A DNA stretch of 64,000 bases, taken from contig CM034595.1 of assembly GCA_020091685.1 (NCBI GenBank), forward strand, positions 15,180,525-15,244,524, given 5' to 3'. Made by a program: the position numbers and the translations under genes. The stretch is from Lutjanus erythropterus. Its lineage: Eukaryota; Chordata; Actinopteri; Lutjaniformes; Lutjanidae. This document shows, piece by piece, positions 1 through 11,938 of this stretch. Position 1 is the first letter of the stretch, and each line of letters starts with the position of its first letter. The notes below the pieces were generated by a model, which saw nothing but the letters and a program-made list of their open reading frames with translations, was not told where the DNA came from and searched no databases.

Positions 1-1779
1 AGGAATCATCCTACACGTTATGTGTGACCATTTCAAATGTTGTGTGTCTCTTATTAGCTTGGTTTTCTCTCAACATCATTTTCCATTCAGCCAGCACTCA
101 GTCTATCCTGGCTCCTGTCCATCTTCCATTCAGTCTCCTCACCTAACAGCTGATGCAATTATCTCTCTACAGATTCCTCCAGCCAACTGAGACTATCGCA
201 GGGACACCTGAGTGTGTGTGAGAGCGTCAGGTGTGGCAGTGCCAGCCGAGCCGAGCCAGTTTGATAGATTCTGACTTAATCCGAGGGGGCGAAAATGCCT
301 GTGTGTATGTGTGTGTAGTCAAGCGTGTGTAAAGAGGTAACCTTTAGTCTTGGCATGGCACGGCCTGGGAAACAGCAGAGTGGTGTCAGGTGTGCTACTT
401 CCCGCCTAGCTCGCTAACCTGGCCGGGAATGTGTGTGCATATGTGCGTGGGTCAGCTGTGGTAGCTGACCTGAGAATTTGGGGATTAGCTTGGATTTATC
501 TGGAACACTTACTGTGTACAGCATGGGGTTGACAGATGATGACAAAATGGCAGGTCAGACCATCTCAGGTAATAAAAAACATATTCTGTGTCTCAGAAAG
601 CGTGCGGCTGCTGGAGGCTCAGCGGATGAATCATGTTTCCACTGAAGACCAACTACATGACTGCTGCGTGACACTGTATGTGGGCCCACCAGAGTTTGTT
701 CCACAGCACAGAGATTGAACAAAGGTGTAGCCTGCAGTTATTCTGTGTACATGTGCATGTGTGTGTCTGACAGACAAAACTGTGCCTGTAAGATAACAGT
801 CTTTTTGTTCCTCCTTCTGTTAAGCTGCCCAGTTTGCAACCTGCAGCTCTGTTTATCTCTTTATCTCCCCCCTTTATATCTCTTTCTCTCTCTCTGAAAC
901 ACACATACACGCACACACGCTCAAATCATTTTATAAATCTCACTCATGTTGTCCTCTTTCCAAAACAAACTATTTCTGAGCCGAATGCGGCATAATGAAA
1001 AAGAAGTACCAGAAAAATACATTACCAGCTTTAGTCTATATGATATGAGTGGACAATCATGACCTGGTAAGAAAAGCATCATAATCTAGTCCACTAATAT
1101 GTGTGTATTTGTTGCTGCATCAGTGTATGTGCGCACGTGTGTGTACTAAATCCTTAGTAATCTGACTGTACTCTCACTGTACTGTTGGCAGCACATCTGG
1201 ACTGATACAGAAATGCGGGAGACAATCCACCCTGAAACTCTGGGCCAGATGTGCTGGTTTTTCATTGTCCCCACAGACAGTTAAATGTGTGGTTTCTTTT
1301 TTCTGGTAGTATCCTGTTTTCTGCTGTTAGTAGCATTGATGAAGCATATATATTAACAGCACTGTGTTGATGTCCTTTTATTGTTTATGGGTCAGCTTGG
1401 CAGAGTGAGCTACTGTACTTATCCACTACAATGCATGCAGTTACACACAAGTACAAGCTCACACAAGAACCTATACCACACCACACACTGATCATCGACC
1501 AACATTTTTCCCCAACAGCAAAAGGCCTATAGAGTTGTGAACCATGCTGCCAGACATACTTGTAAAGTGTGCAAAACTGTCAGTTCCTGGAGGGTGCCAT
1601 CACATTAAATGGACAGGTTGTATTTCTTGCAATGAGATGCTATAATGTCCTGCATGAACTTCAATTTCAAATTTGAACTGGCTTTACTGGTATGACATTT
1701 TGGATCAAACATGTTACTGAGTATACAGTAAATAGTAAATAATGGAATGAAATGATGTATATCATTTCAGAACAAGAGA
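1..1779. other. spacer, no gene seen
   Basis: The stretch has CA/TG-tinged unique sequence with no exon that has convincing splice sites or family similarity. Open frames here are short and compositionally biased. Confidence 0.5.
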
Positions 1780-2125
1780 AAAAGAGAAAAGAACAATAAG
1801 AGTATCTTACATTGAAGTATGTCTTGCTTTGTGACATGCAGTAACAGCCAGTCTCCTGCCAGTTGCAGAGATGTCTTCTCCCAGAAGGGTCTGAGTCTGT
1901 GTTTTCGAGGTGTAAGAGAACCTGGGATTTTCTGGTTGAATTTTGGGAAAAATCTTCTCTAATTTCTTTGCATTTGGGGCAACTTATGAAAAACTGAATA
2001 TCTGTCTCAACTCCTGTTCCACAGTGTGTATAGATTCTTTTTGTTCTTTCTTGCCATTCTCTCTTATAGCAACCAGTTTCAATAGAGGGTTTATGGTCAC
2101 AAAGTCTTTATTTAGTTAGGGTTTG
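1780..2125 (-). pseudogene. LINE ORF2 C-terminal remnant
   Basis: One minus-strand frame reads RLCDHKPSIETGCYKREW, then a cysteine-rich segment THCGTGVETDIQFFISCPKC, then KEIREDF. This matches the layout at the C-terminus of fish LINE polymerases (a resolvase-like HKxxIETG block, C-x2-C, then H/Q-F-x3-C). A stop codon just upstream of RLCDH and the loss of the rest of the polymerase show that it is dead. The LINE clade cannot be set from this piece. Confidence 0.6.
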
Positions 2126-4139
2126 CCTTTTGAGGTTAAATATTGGACTAATTAAAATTATCTGTACAAGTAATAGCAGCATTCTGGTTCATTTATTTAT
2201 TTGATTTCTGTTTTCCATCGGTTGAAATATTGTGGCTTATTATCTTTATTGTTTTCTTTTACTTGTGAGTTGACATAAGAATATTTTCTATTTGTTCAAT
2301 TCCAGATGTTTCTATCTGGGTTCAGATATAATAGATAGATAGAAGCATTTCTATGCTAATGCTATTTACCATAAATAATTTGCTTAAAGTAATAAAGTAG
2401 TCTGCTTACAAGTAAATCAGTTCTTTTTTTTAACTTTACTCCCATGATATTTTGCCTCACTGCAACCTGTCTGCTTCCAGCAGAAGCAGATTTAATGAGC
2501 CACTCGCAGTTTGACTATACTGACCGTGTGTACCTGCATGTCTTAATCTTTCCACAAGCCTACGTTACTGGCAGGATCAGCTGGGTAGCTCTCAGACATG
2601 GGATGGCATGGGGACGTCTACAGCTACCTGAGGCTGGGGGTGGATGCACATTGAAGTCATGACGGGAAAAAAAGAGTCATTTTTCTCTCAATGAAAAATG
2701 TAGTCTCCTCGAAGCTTTTGACAAACTGCCAAAAACAACCCAACGAGACACAGCAGCGAAACTTGTTGTTCCTCAGGCTTTCTTGTTACTCAAACAACGA
2801 GAAATAGTCTGCTGTGATGGAGACAGAAACAAATGGGCATAGGGAACGCACCTGTGGTTGAAGTCCAGCCCGGACCCTTGGTTAAGGAATAGCTGTTTAT
2901 ATTCATGTAACAAAAATACAAATGTAAAAAATTAGATGGTAATCTGCATGAGAAATAAAAGAACTGGTTATAACAATAATTACCTGCTTACAGTGATCAA
3001 TCTGACTCAGACAGATGTAGCCACTATAAGAGGTTTTCACTGTAAAACAAAATCAGCACAACACAGTTGTTGGTGTAATCATCCACAACACAGTACACAG
3101 GGACTATTTTTTTGTACACCACTGTAATGTTCTAACATACCTGACCTATAACACCAGCCTTGAGTGAATTTATACAGTAGTGTTTGAATAGCCTAAATAT
3201 ACTGGTCCAGAGTAGAAATACATGAGTAATCTCTAATGCTCTGACACTGATGCATGTTGTTTTTAGGTGAATTTGTGGATATCGTCAAAGCATCTAAAGT
3301 AGCAGATCTTACCCAGATTTTTAAATAGATCAGTTTAATCTATTTTTCAACTGGGTAGTCAGTCCTTACTTATTACTCATTTTCTTCTAATAACAAATAA
3401 ACAATCATATTCTGATTATTTTGACAGATATTGCAATTGCGATATGATTCACAGTTAGTGGGAATGATCATTTTTGCATCATAATTATTCAAATGATGTG
3501 ACATTTGTTGGGGTCTGTAACAAACAAACATTCTTTCTTATATCCAGAAAACAATATTTGTAGGACTGGACATCTCTGCAGCTCTAGAGTACTTCATTAT
3601 AATGCTGTTTTATAACTCCTTTTTACTTTATCAACAAATTGCAGGTTCTGCAATTTGAATATTGCACATTGCCATCTTTGCCAGTTATGATAATGATTTG
3701 TGCAGCCCTACCTAATAATAGAAAGGGAATAGAAAATTGGAAAAAAAACAGAAATTTAACCAGTGAGTGTTTATACTGAAAATGTTACTTTTAAAATCCA
3801 TTTTTAAGCTGGACTAGTGTGTAGGACATTTTCCACAGATATGTGCTGGCTTGGTTTAGCTCAATTTGACATGTTTTTTTATAAAGCAACAGAATCAGGA
3901 AATGTTTCCTTTTCATCAGCAGTAACTTAACACAATTCCTATCAGCTGAAAGCATACATGAAACGGTAAAATAAAGCAGATACCTGAAAGCACAAACAGT
4001 GGTACAAGCGAGAACTTCAAACCACAAAGATTCAGTTAGAAGCTACAAAAGTACTGAGAGCCGAACACACAGAGACACTTTTAAAAACGTCTTTCTCTCT
4101 GTTCTCCCGCAAAGATTGAAATCAACATGGCACGATTTG
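2126..4139. other. AT-rich spacer, no gene seen
   Basis: I see no coding exon, RNA gene or element with defined ends. The short open frames do not resemble any protein family. Confidence 0.5.
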
Positions 4140-4470
4140 AAAAGCACTGATGGAAAAGCCCCATCAATGGCATCCAGCAGTGGACTTGCAGATTGCAGAC
4201 ACCTTGTGTCACTCTCCCCCTTCAAACGTGCAGCAGAACCTATGGTGGCCACAAAACTTGTGCAAAACACAAGTGTTTGGTTTGCCTGTTCTGGGCTGTA
4301 TAAACATGTCAGTGCAACATGTCTGCCTCTGTGGAAGAGGACCTGTGCCATCTGTAGATATAAATGAACATTTTTTATTTCAAGTGATTATACACTAATT
4401 AAAACATACTTAAAAAAAACTTACTGGAATATTATTCTCCATTTCTGCCATATTCTGCCAAAAAACTCTC
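4140..4470 (+). repeat. dispersed repeat family A, copy 1
   Basis: It contains the family signature: a GGCATCCAG block, then TGCAGATTGCAGACACC, a CACTCTCCC block, and TGATTATACACTAAT toward the end. The same order of blocks recurs at 49825-50040, and in reverse at 7230-7610, 39785-40800 (split) and 44690-45000. Confidence 0.75.
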
Positions 4471-4805
4471 ACACACTGTACCTCTAACTTTTTAAAATAA
4501 AACGTAAAACAAAAGCCCTCAGAGCAGGGATTGTACTGTGTATTCTAGTCTTGACAATGTGCTTCTCTAACTTTATTTTATATATTAAAAAAAAAAAACA
4601 TCCAGGTCTATGTCACCTTTATACAGAATATGAAACACTGAAAGCGTTGAACAGTGAACTTGGCCCTTCTGAGATCTTTTAAGACTTTGTGTCAAAAAAT
4701 CCATCAGAAAGGCCGCTGAACTCACCAAGAGGACAATCTGATGTCTGTGTTTCTCCTGTCTGAAATCCTCTCCCACAGACACAGGTGCAAACTGAGAGCT
4801 AGTGT

Positions 4806-5215
4806 TTGGGTGTGTGTGTGTTCGTGTGTATTTCTGCGTGTGTGTGCATATGTGTGTGTATTGGGAGCTGGGGGCTGCTATGGGAGAGAGTGGCACAGGT
4901 GGCACGGAGCCCCGGCAGTGCCGAGGGCATCGGATCGGCATGTGGCGCACAGCCAACCACACACAGCATATGCCAAGGGGGGGGGGGGAGACCGAGAGAC
5001 AGAGAGGGAGAAAGAGGAATAAGTGTTTTTCTAACTACCACATGGGTCCACAGGTCTCCTGTCTTGCACCATATGCTGTCAGTGTGTCTGTCTACCTGTC
5101 TGTCTGTCTCCCTGTCTGTCTGCCAACAGAACAAAGTGTTGTCAATGGTCAAACTGTCAGTGCCAAGATGATGTGTGTGCAATGTGACTGGGGCATCCTC
5201 TGCCTCAGCCCTGAA

Positions 5216-5286
<71 letters not shown>

Positions 5287-5560
5287 ACCAACACCCGAGC
5301 GTACACACAAATGCCCACATGAGCACAGTGCCAGCTTGTGTCATTATCATATTCATCAATTATGTAAACAGTTATCTGAACAGAGCAGTAACACACACAC
5401 TCACAGATACGTACACACACACATACACACACATTCCCCAAAACACATGCATTTTAATGAAGTGCCGTAGGGCTAGACATGACCTCCGCATTGCCTCACA
5501 CAAATACACACATACAGACACGCACATACACACAGGTGTTTGACAGTGCATAGCTGAGGG
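4806..5560. repeat. CA/TG-rich satellite cluster with pure (CA)n
   Basis: An imperfect TG block (4806-4862), an 11-base poly-G (about 4978-4988), a TCTG/TGTC run (5086-5122), a pure AC run of about 65 bases (5219-5283) and imperfect CA blocks (5390-5435, 5505-5535) follow one another. The long open frames here are translations of the repeats (Thr-His or Val-Cys runs), not genes. Confidence 0.95.
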
Positions 5561-5809
5561 CAGAAAGTGTGTGTGTTTGTGTTTGGATACAGACGAGGGT
5601 TCACACTGTGAGCACAAGTGTGCATGGTGCATCTGTGAGTGTTTTTGTGGAATATTTATGAAAGAAAATATCAGATTTATTGTAAAAACAGAAGTTAAAA
5701 GTTCTCTTATAATAGAACTCGGTGTCTGTTTGGAGTTGAAATCTATAGAGCGAGCTAAGGCAAATGTATGTACTAGTGCATAAATGTGTGAGCGTTTGTT
5801 TATGTGATG

Positions 5810-5990
5810 CAGAAGTGGCAAAAATATACGCATTCTGTACTCAAATAGAAGATACTTTTGTAAAAAAAAAAAACCAAAAAACCCTGGTAACAGTAAAGTG
5901 CTGATTCAACTTCTTTACTCAAATAAAAGTGAAAAAGTACTCAAAAGATAAAAGTAAAAGGTAATCCTCTGAAGGACATTTCTACCACCT
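5810..5990. repeat. fragment of AAGTACT-type dispersed repeat
   Basis: It carries ACTCAAATAAAAGTGAAAAAG, further AAAAGTA motifs, and GGACATTTCTACCACCTG at the end. This is a common fish repeat layout, and related AGTACTTGAGT motifs occur at about 55169-55345. Confidence 0.5.
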
Positions 5991-6283
5991 GTTTTTGTGC
6001 AATGCTTACTGAACCTCACCTTTTCTCCACAATCAAGTCTCCTTCTCTGTCTGCTTTGTTTTGTTATGTCTGTTAGATCATTTTTATGTTGTCATGTGTG
6101 TTGTGTGTGATATGCACTGATAAATACACAATACATGTAATTATCCCATCTATTCAGACTGTAATCTGTCTTGATGTTGGGAAGGTGGTGCACAATGATG
6201 CAAAATAATCAATAATTTGCCTCAAACTAAAGTTTTGAAAATGTAAGGTAAAAGCAAAGTTATTCAGTGCAGATAACTGAAAA

Positions 6284-6517
6284 CTCCAAAATCAAAAATA
6301 CATATTTTTCCCCTGGGACTAAATGGTACCCAGCCCTGTGTGAAACAGCTAAGAACAAGGTGTGTGGATTATGTTGAATAACCGGGTCATGACTTTTGGA
6401 AAGAGACAGATAAAGTCAAAGACTCTGCAACTCACACCAAAAAAATCTTGATGGCTAAATAGAAGGGGAGGGATAATATATGTATTTTTGATTTGGGGCT
6501 GAAATGTCCCTTTAGGT
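6284..6517. repeat. fold-back MITE, GGACAGTTCA-type family, copy 1
   Basis: The ends are inverted: CAAAATCAAAAATACATAT on the left, and its complement ATGTATTTTTGATTTGG on the right, ending in a TGTCCCTTTA terminus. The interior has GGGTCATGACTTTTGGAAAG, shared with the copy at 56341-56700. Confidence 0.7.
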
Positions 6518-7229
6518 ACAGCAAGTATTTGTACGTTGTTACTTACCACCTCTTTGTGATATTTATAAGATCTGAGCCAGCACTCCCGCTCTTTTCATCT
6601 AACAATTATTTGATATTTCCAAATATAAAGTATATAAAATACAGTATAATTTCTATCTTTACTTGTAAAATGAATCTACACATACAGTAATTCTGTATAA
6701 AAACAGGGGAGGAAAAATCACCTGAAAGTCTACAAGCTTGACAACAATGCACCTTGGGTAAAAAACAAAACAAAAAACAGCTCTGTTGAGCTGTGGAGAA
6801 GTTTGTATCATTTGGCATGTGTCTGGCAGAGGTAGAAAAGTGCAGTGCCAGTGAAAAGTTGCTGTCAGTTTTTAACTGGACTCTGTAGCTGCTACAGAAC
6901 AACTAGTGACACCTGATCTTGAAACTGTCAACTGGAGGTCCTGACAGAGTTTTGAGCTCTGACTTCAACTAATACTGTATAATGGAGCAATGTGTCCTGC
7001 AGCTAGTGAAAGACCTTTATTCTAATGGTGGTGCAGTGATATGTGGACATACTTTGCATATATTTGTCTCTATAAACTGAAATTATAAAGGCTGAAAACT
7101 GTTTGACTTCCACATAAACTTCCACTGTTTTGTTTCAGTGTAAGAGTGACAGTTTGCATAATCTCCGAAAATTTTAAAGTACTATGTGAAGCAATTTACA
7201 TGTCATTTTGTATTGCAAATGTGTGAATA
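6518..7229. other. spacer, no gene seen
   Basis: This is unique-looking AT-rich sequence without exon-like structure. Confidence 0.45.
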
Positions 7230-7610
7230 GGTTGTAATGGCAGAATACAGCAGAAATTGAATATACTATTCATAAGTATATATCATTTGTGTATAAATTA
7301 CCTGAAAATAAGAAATGTTGTGGTTTTGTTACCCTAGAATGAGCCTTCTACATCTTTAAGGAGGGGGCTCTTCCATGGAGTCCACATTGTTACATCCAGT
7401 AGCCCAGCAAGGATGAATGAAACACTAGGTCAAGATATGGCTTTTCATTTTTTGCATGAATTTAACAACCTACGCAGGTTCTCCCACATGCTTGGAAGGG
7501 GAGAGTGAGATGAGGTTTTCGCATTCTGCAAGCTTTCTGCTAAATGCCCCTAACTCATACACACTCCTGAAAAAAATGAGACACTCCCTGACTCTCAGTT
7601 GCTTGTTACA
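7230..7610 (-). repeat. dispersed repeat family A, copy 2
   Basis: In reverse orientation it shows the family blocks: CACCTGAAAATAAG-like start, CTCTTCCATGGAGTCCACA, AGTAGCCCAG, and a GAAGGGGAGAGTGAGATGAGG block near the end. Confidence 0.75.
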
Positions 7611-8125
7611 GCCTGTGTACTAATTTCTATGTACAGGTCTTGGTACAGAAAAATGGAAGGACAAATGACACATGCTTGCTCCTGAGTGCCTTGCCTTTCT
7701 TCAGCTCCTTACAATGCCAACAGCGTACAACACAAGCTGATGTTAGCTTAGAAACAGAGTCTCCTAACATCAACAAACAACCAGCTCCCACCACAACACT
7801 AATTCTAATTTTACATACCTTATTTAACAACGTGACGGTGGTCAGTCATGTTCAGTCTCATGTATGTCACATTTTGGCCTACGCCCAGGACGCTCACTTG
7901 CGCGTATGGAGTGCATGTATACAAGCAACAGGATGCTCTTTCTTTAGGGTGAACGGTTATGAGGTTTACCTACAAAATAATCACTGAGATAATGACAGAG
8001 TAAGATCTGGACATCCCACCAATAGAATTTCATTTTGCATGTGTAGACTAGGTCTAACAGCACTAAATTACTCATGTCAATGTACTGCATTGTAAACATT
8101 GTTTAGTGTGCACTGTTTTGTGGCT

Positions 8126-8214
8126 TAAAAAACTAAACTCAACCTTCAGTTGGAATGAGGGTGGATAGATAACAACTGAATTTTAATTTTTGGGTGAACT
8201 GTCCCTTTAATCTC
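8126..8214. repeat. MITE end fragment (GTGAACTGTCCCTTTAA)
   Basis: It ends in a terminus shared with the elements at 6517, 56700 and 63862. The other end is missing or unrecognisable. Confidence 0.5.
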
Positions 8215-8780
8215 TGTTAACAGCAGACCAGAGACCAAAAAAGTTATGTTCACTGGAGGCCAAATAGAAGCGGGCTGAAGTTACAATAAAAATGAGTGAG
8301 CCAACAAGCGAAGGAGCAGAGGCAACATCACCCCATAAACATGCAGCACAAAAACCATCACACAGCCACAGTCAGAGCCGTCGGCCCGATACGCACACTA
8401 CGCAAGTTGCGTAGGGCCCTCTGAGGTACGCAATGGCCCCTCCTCTTCCTCGTTTCAAGCAGGTGTTAGTGTTTACAACTTTGATGAGAGGATGAAGCAG
8501 AACTAAAGGGAAAATAACATACTGAGAGTGAACGGGGTGAACAGTAATCAGGTAAACTTGAGTTTCCTCCTCTCCAAGTCTGATATCATTGATTCACCCT
8601 AAACCTAACCTGGACTGGAGTGAATGTTGAAAACAACAGCAGATTCAGAAAGAATTTGTTCAAAAAACATAAGTGATCATGTAAAATGCTTTTAAAAAAA
8701 TTGTCTCAAACCATCCAGTTACTGACAGTAAAAAACAGGCTCAACTGGCCTTTGTAGTGTCTGTTGGTCTTTATTTAGAT

Positions 8781-9049
8781 CAGGGCTGCCTAAAGTGGGG
8801 TACTCGGACCAAACATGGTCACCATAATGTTTGATTTGGCCCACCAGATGTTGTGTAGCTTTAATTAAAAAAAAAAAAAAGTTATGAATTGTTATTTATG
8901 CTGTTTTATTTTTGTTTGTCACCTGTCTTGTCCAATAAAGGCAAAAGCCCCCAAAATAATCTAAAAAACTCTTTAAATAGGATCTCTAATTATTAATTAT
9001 TTTTCATAATCTGAGCAGACGAGAGTGACAAAAAGTTTGTTCACCCCTG
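8781..9049. mobile_element. small non-autonomous hAT-type transposon with 8-bp TSD
   Basis: The element begins CAGGGCTGCCTAAA and ends with the complement of CAGGGGTGAACAAA, so the termini are imperfect inverted repeats. It is flanked by identical 8-bp copies of ATTTAGAT (8773-8780 and 9050-9057), the duplication length of hAT transposases. At 269 bp it has no coding capacity, so it must have been moved in trans. The intact duplication suggests a fairly recent insertion. Confidence 0.88.
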
Positions 9050-9309
9050 ATTTAGATATTACAAACAGTCCATGTTCCCTCACAAACAGCAACGAGCACA
9101 AATTAAACCTGCCTGTTTGAAGTTTGGAGCAGCTCTAATCCTCCATTAATCCAGAACAGGGTAAATATGACTATTGTGAGATAAAACTGTGTAAATCACT
9201 TTAAATTAAGACGGTTTAAAAAGGTGTTTTAGTTTGGGATTGGTTATTGGCCTTTTAATGCTTATTCATTTTTTCTGATAAATCATGTTATTATTAATGC
9301 TTGTTTATT

Positions 9310-9370
9310 AACTGGCCCCTGGCCACCTGTCATTCTGCAAAAGTGGCCCTCAGGCAAATCAAGTTGAGTG
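9310..9370. mobile_element. hAT-like terminus fragment
   Basis: The stretch ends in GTGTCCCTG, and its complement starts CAGGGACACTCAA, followed by a GAGGGCCA block typical of fish hAT ends. No partner terminus or target duplication was found. Confidence 0.4.
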
Positions 9371-10348
9371 TCCCTGGTTTGCAGAATGTTAAGACTGTTT
9401 CAAAATATGAGCCAAAGCAATTGAGAAAAGCTGGAAATAATTAGCTATTATTTTGTAGTTGGTCATCATGAAGATGCACGAGTCATTAGTCAGCTAGAAT
9501 ATGAAAATAAAAGATTTACAGGAGACTAAAAGATTTAGATTAAGACTAAAATAATAAAATACAGTGATAAAGACATTTAAAAAAAACTATAAAGGAGAAT
9601 AAAATAATAATAAAACAAAAAAATAATAAAATTATAACAAAATTTAGATAGTGGATATCTCATATCGGCTTTATTTAAACCCTTTCTGAAGAAATACTAT
9701 GATTTTTTGGTGTTCAGTTAATGAGTACATGAAATTTCTATGAATTATATACATTTTCTTGTTCAACTTTCTTTTCTTGTCATTTCTTCATAATGCCTCT
9801 GAAAAGGTGGTGATACTGAGCTTGGTATGTGGCTGATTTCTTTGATTAATTTAATAAAATTAATAAATTAATAAAATTTAAAGTCAGGTTTTGCCCTCTT
9901 TTGCCATTTGTTGTCTTCTTTCACACACTTTGATTTTCTGTTTTAGAACAGAACTGAACTATTGTCAAATCTAGAGGGGAACCCTCGATTTGTGGAACTC
10001 TCACGAGATTCATGCGTTTGTTCCTGTATTGTTAACCTGCATGTTAACCACTTTTGATGGATCCTTGCAAAAAAGTGTGTATGTATACATGCTGTGAATA
10101 ATTCATTAAAATTGTATTAATTAAAAAAAAAAAAACTATATTTGCTGCAACTTTACTGACTATCATTTAACTTTTAGACTGTACTGCACTATTGGCTTGA
10201 CTTTATGTATAATACTTGACTTTTGAATTTTACTTGAATAGTTATAAATTCTCACTTCTCTTATACAACAATAATAATATAATATTATTTTCAATTCTTA
10301 ACCCCCATTGACTTCATATTTGGTTCTAACTCTCTGTGCTTTGTCCTA

Positions 10349-10917
10349 AAGGGATAGTTCACTGAAAAATGAAAATTCAGTCATTAGGTCATCAGGTTTA
10401 GTTTTTTAGTCCACAAAACACTGCTGCAGTTTCACAGAAAAACAGTTTTGCAGAATCTCCCAAACAGTTGAAATGAATGGTGACCATCTTTCAAATGTTA
10501 AAAAACAACTTACTGCTTGTCTAGTGTAATCCAAGTCTCCTAAAGCCCCAGCATGTCAGGCTGACAAAAAAATGTTATTTACACCATGTTTTTAGCCTGA
10601 ATCTGCACTGTAGATCCTTAGTTTGGAGCCACGTTCATGTGAACATGCACACTGTCTGAAGTAGGTGTGTGAGGTGTGATGTGTGCCAACGGTATGTTGG
10701 GGCTTTAGGAGACTTAGATTACAGCAGTATGGAGGCATTTTATGTTTTTTTGCCAGTTGTATTTTCCATTTGACAACTTGTTGTGGGATATTCTGCAACA
10801 CTGTTTTCCTTTGAAACTCCAGCAGTGTTTTGCAGACTAACAAAATAAACCTGACCCTCAGTCAGCATGAAGGTGAGTAGATAATGACTGAATTTTCAGT
10901 GAATAATCCTTTATTGT
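10349..10917. mobile_element. long fold-back element (MITE)
   Basis: Both arms are about 200 bases long and complementary. The left arm starts AAAGGGATAGTTCACTGAAA, and the right arm ends with TTTCAGTGAATAATCCTTTA. Deeper pairing includes CAAAACACTGCTG with CAGCAGTGTTTTG, and AGTCTCCTAAAGCCCC with GGGGCTTTAGGAGACT, leaving a loop of about 130 bases. No transposase is present. Confidence 0.85.
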
Positions 10918-11800
10918 AGCTGAACATTTGCCCTTGGGGCAGTAGGGGTCAATTAAAAGTTCCTCATAATATACACAAACTTTGTCCTCAGTTCTGTGTG
11001 TTACAGCTGATAAAAGTGAATAATTCCGTGCTTCAATGACAAAAAACAAATATCAAAACATAAACTTACAAAATGATCAAACATTCTGTTCTTTATTCAA
11101 CAAAGGTCATTGGTTGTTCATTTGGCATTCACAGTGCAGCAAATCGGTGCTTTCTTCACAAAAATCTTTTGTCTTCTATTTATTACATTCATGTTTCCAT
11201 TTAAAATTCTTAATCAAATTTAATATTTAATTTCATTTAATAATAATTTAATATTTAATTGTATTTTTTATATATTTAATATTCTGTCTGTAACCATTGT
11301 CATTGTAACATGTTACCAGTCATAATTATCAGGGACAATATAATATAAATAATAGGCTGTAAATAATCAACATAATATTATGTGACAATCTGTAAATCTG
11401 CATATCAATGTCTTCAGGAATGACACTGTAAATCTTGTAACTTAATTAATTTTCTTTTACATATATTTCAACAGAATAAGTTTTGAAATGTATCAGTTTT
11501 TGTTTCATTCAATATTTTATTTCAGTTGTAAAATTTTCATATCAGCATCATTTACCCTGGTAACTGATCCAGAATTTAACTTGTCCAAGTTCTGTCCTTT
11601 GGGGGGAAGTACAAAAGGTGATTGTTTCCTGTCCTGAGAGAAGAGCCTGTTGACTTTTACCATATAATTACATACATCATTCTACAATACTACTTTGAAA
11701 TTAAGCTTTTAAATTAAGTTTGAAATTAAGTATAAAACAGAAAAATGTTTACATGTATGAAAGAAGTAAAAACAAATCATTCTCCTGTGTGAGTGACATA
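10918..11800. other. AT-rich spacer
   Basis: It includes a TTTAAT-rich low-complexity run at about 11217-11290. No gene is seen. Confidence 0.5.
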
Positions 11801-11807
11801 CTATACC

Positions 11808-11938
11808 TCCACCTCCACCTCCGACTCGGACTCGAACTTGCTTGGGGCGCCTCCTGCTGGCTGTCTGGCAGCTGACGGTGCCCGACCTCACTGCGACGGT
11901 CGTGGACTTGGCCGGCGCCTCCTGCTGTTCAGCTGGCA
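11808..11938 (-). other. isolated GC-rich exon-like block
   Basis: In an AT-rich setting, this block of about 130 bases is open on the minus strand. It is bounded by an acceptor-like TGGTTTCAG and a donor-like GAGGTATAG. It would encode PAEQQEAPAKSTTV, then a basic stretch SRRRPKQVRVRV. No flanking exon, family match or promoter was found, so it may equally be a repeat piece or a GC-rich relic. Confidence 0.2.

Noticed and set aside
4802-5470. Open frame of 222 codons, with several long overlapping frames on both strands
   Set aside because: The translation is Thr-His / Val-Cys repeats from CA/TG microsatellites. Open frames occur in all phases of such arrays.
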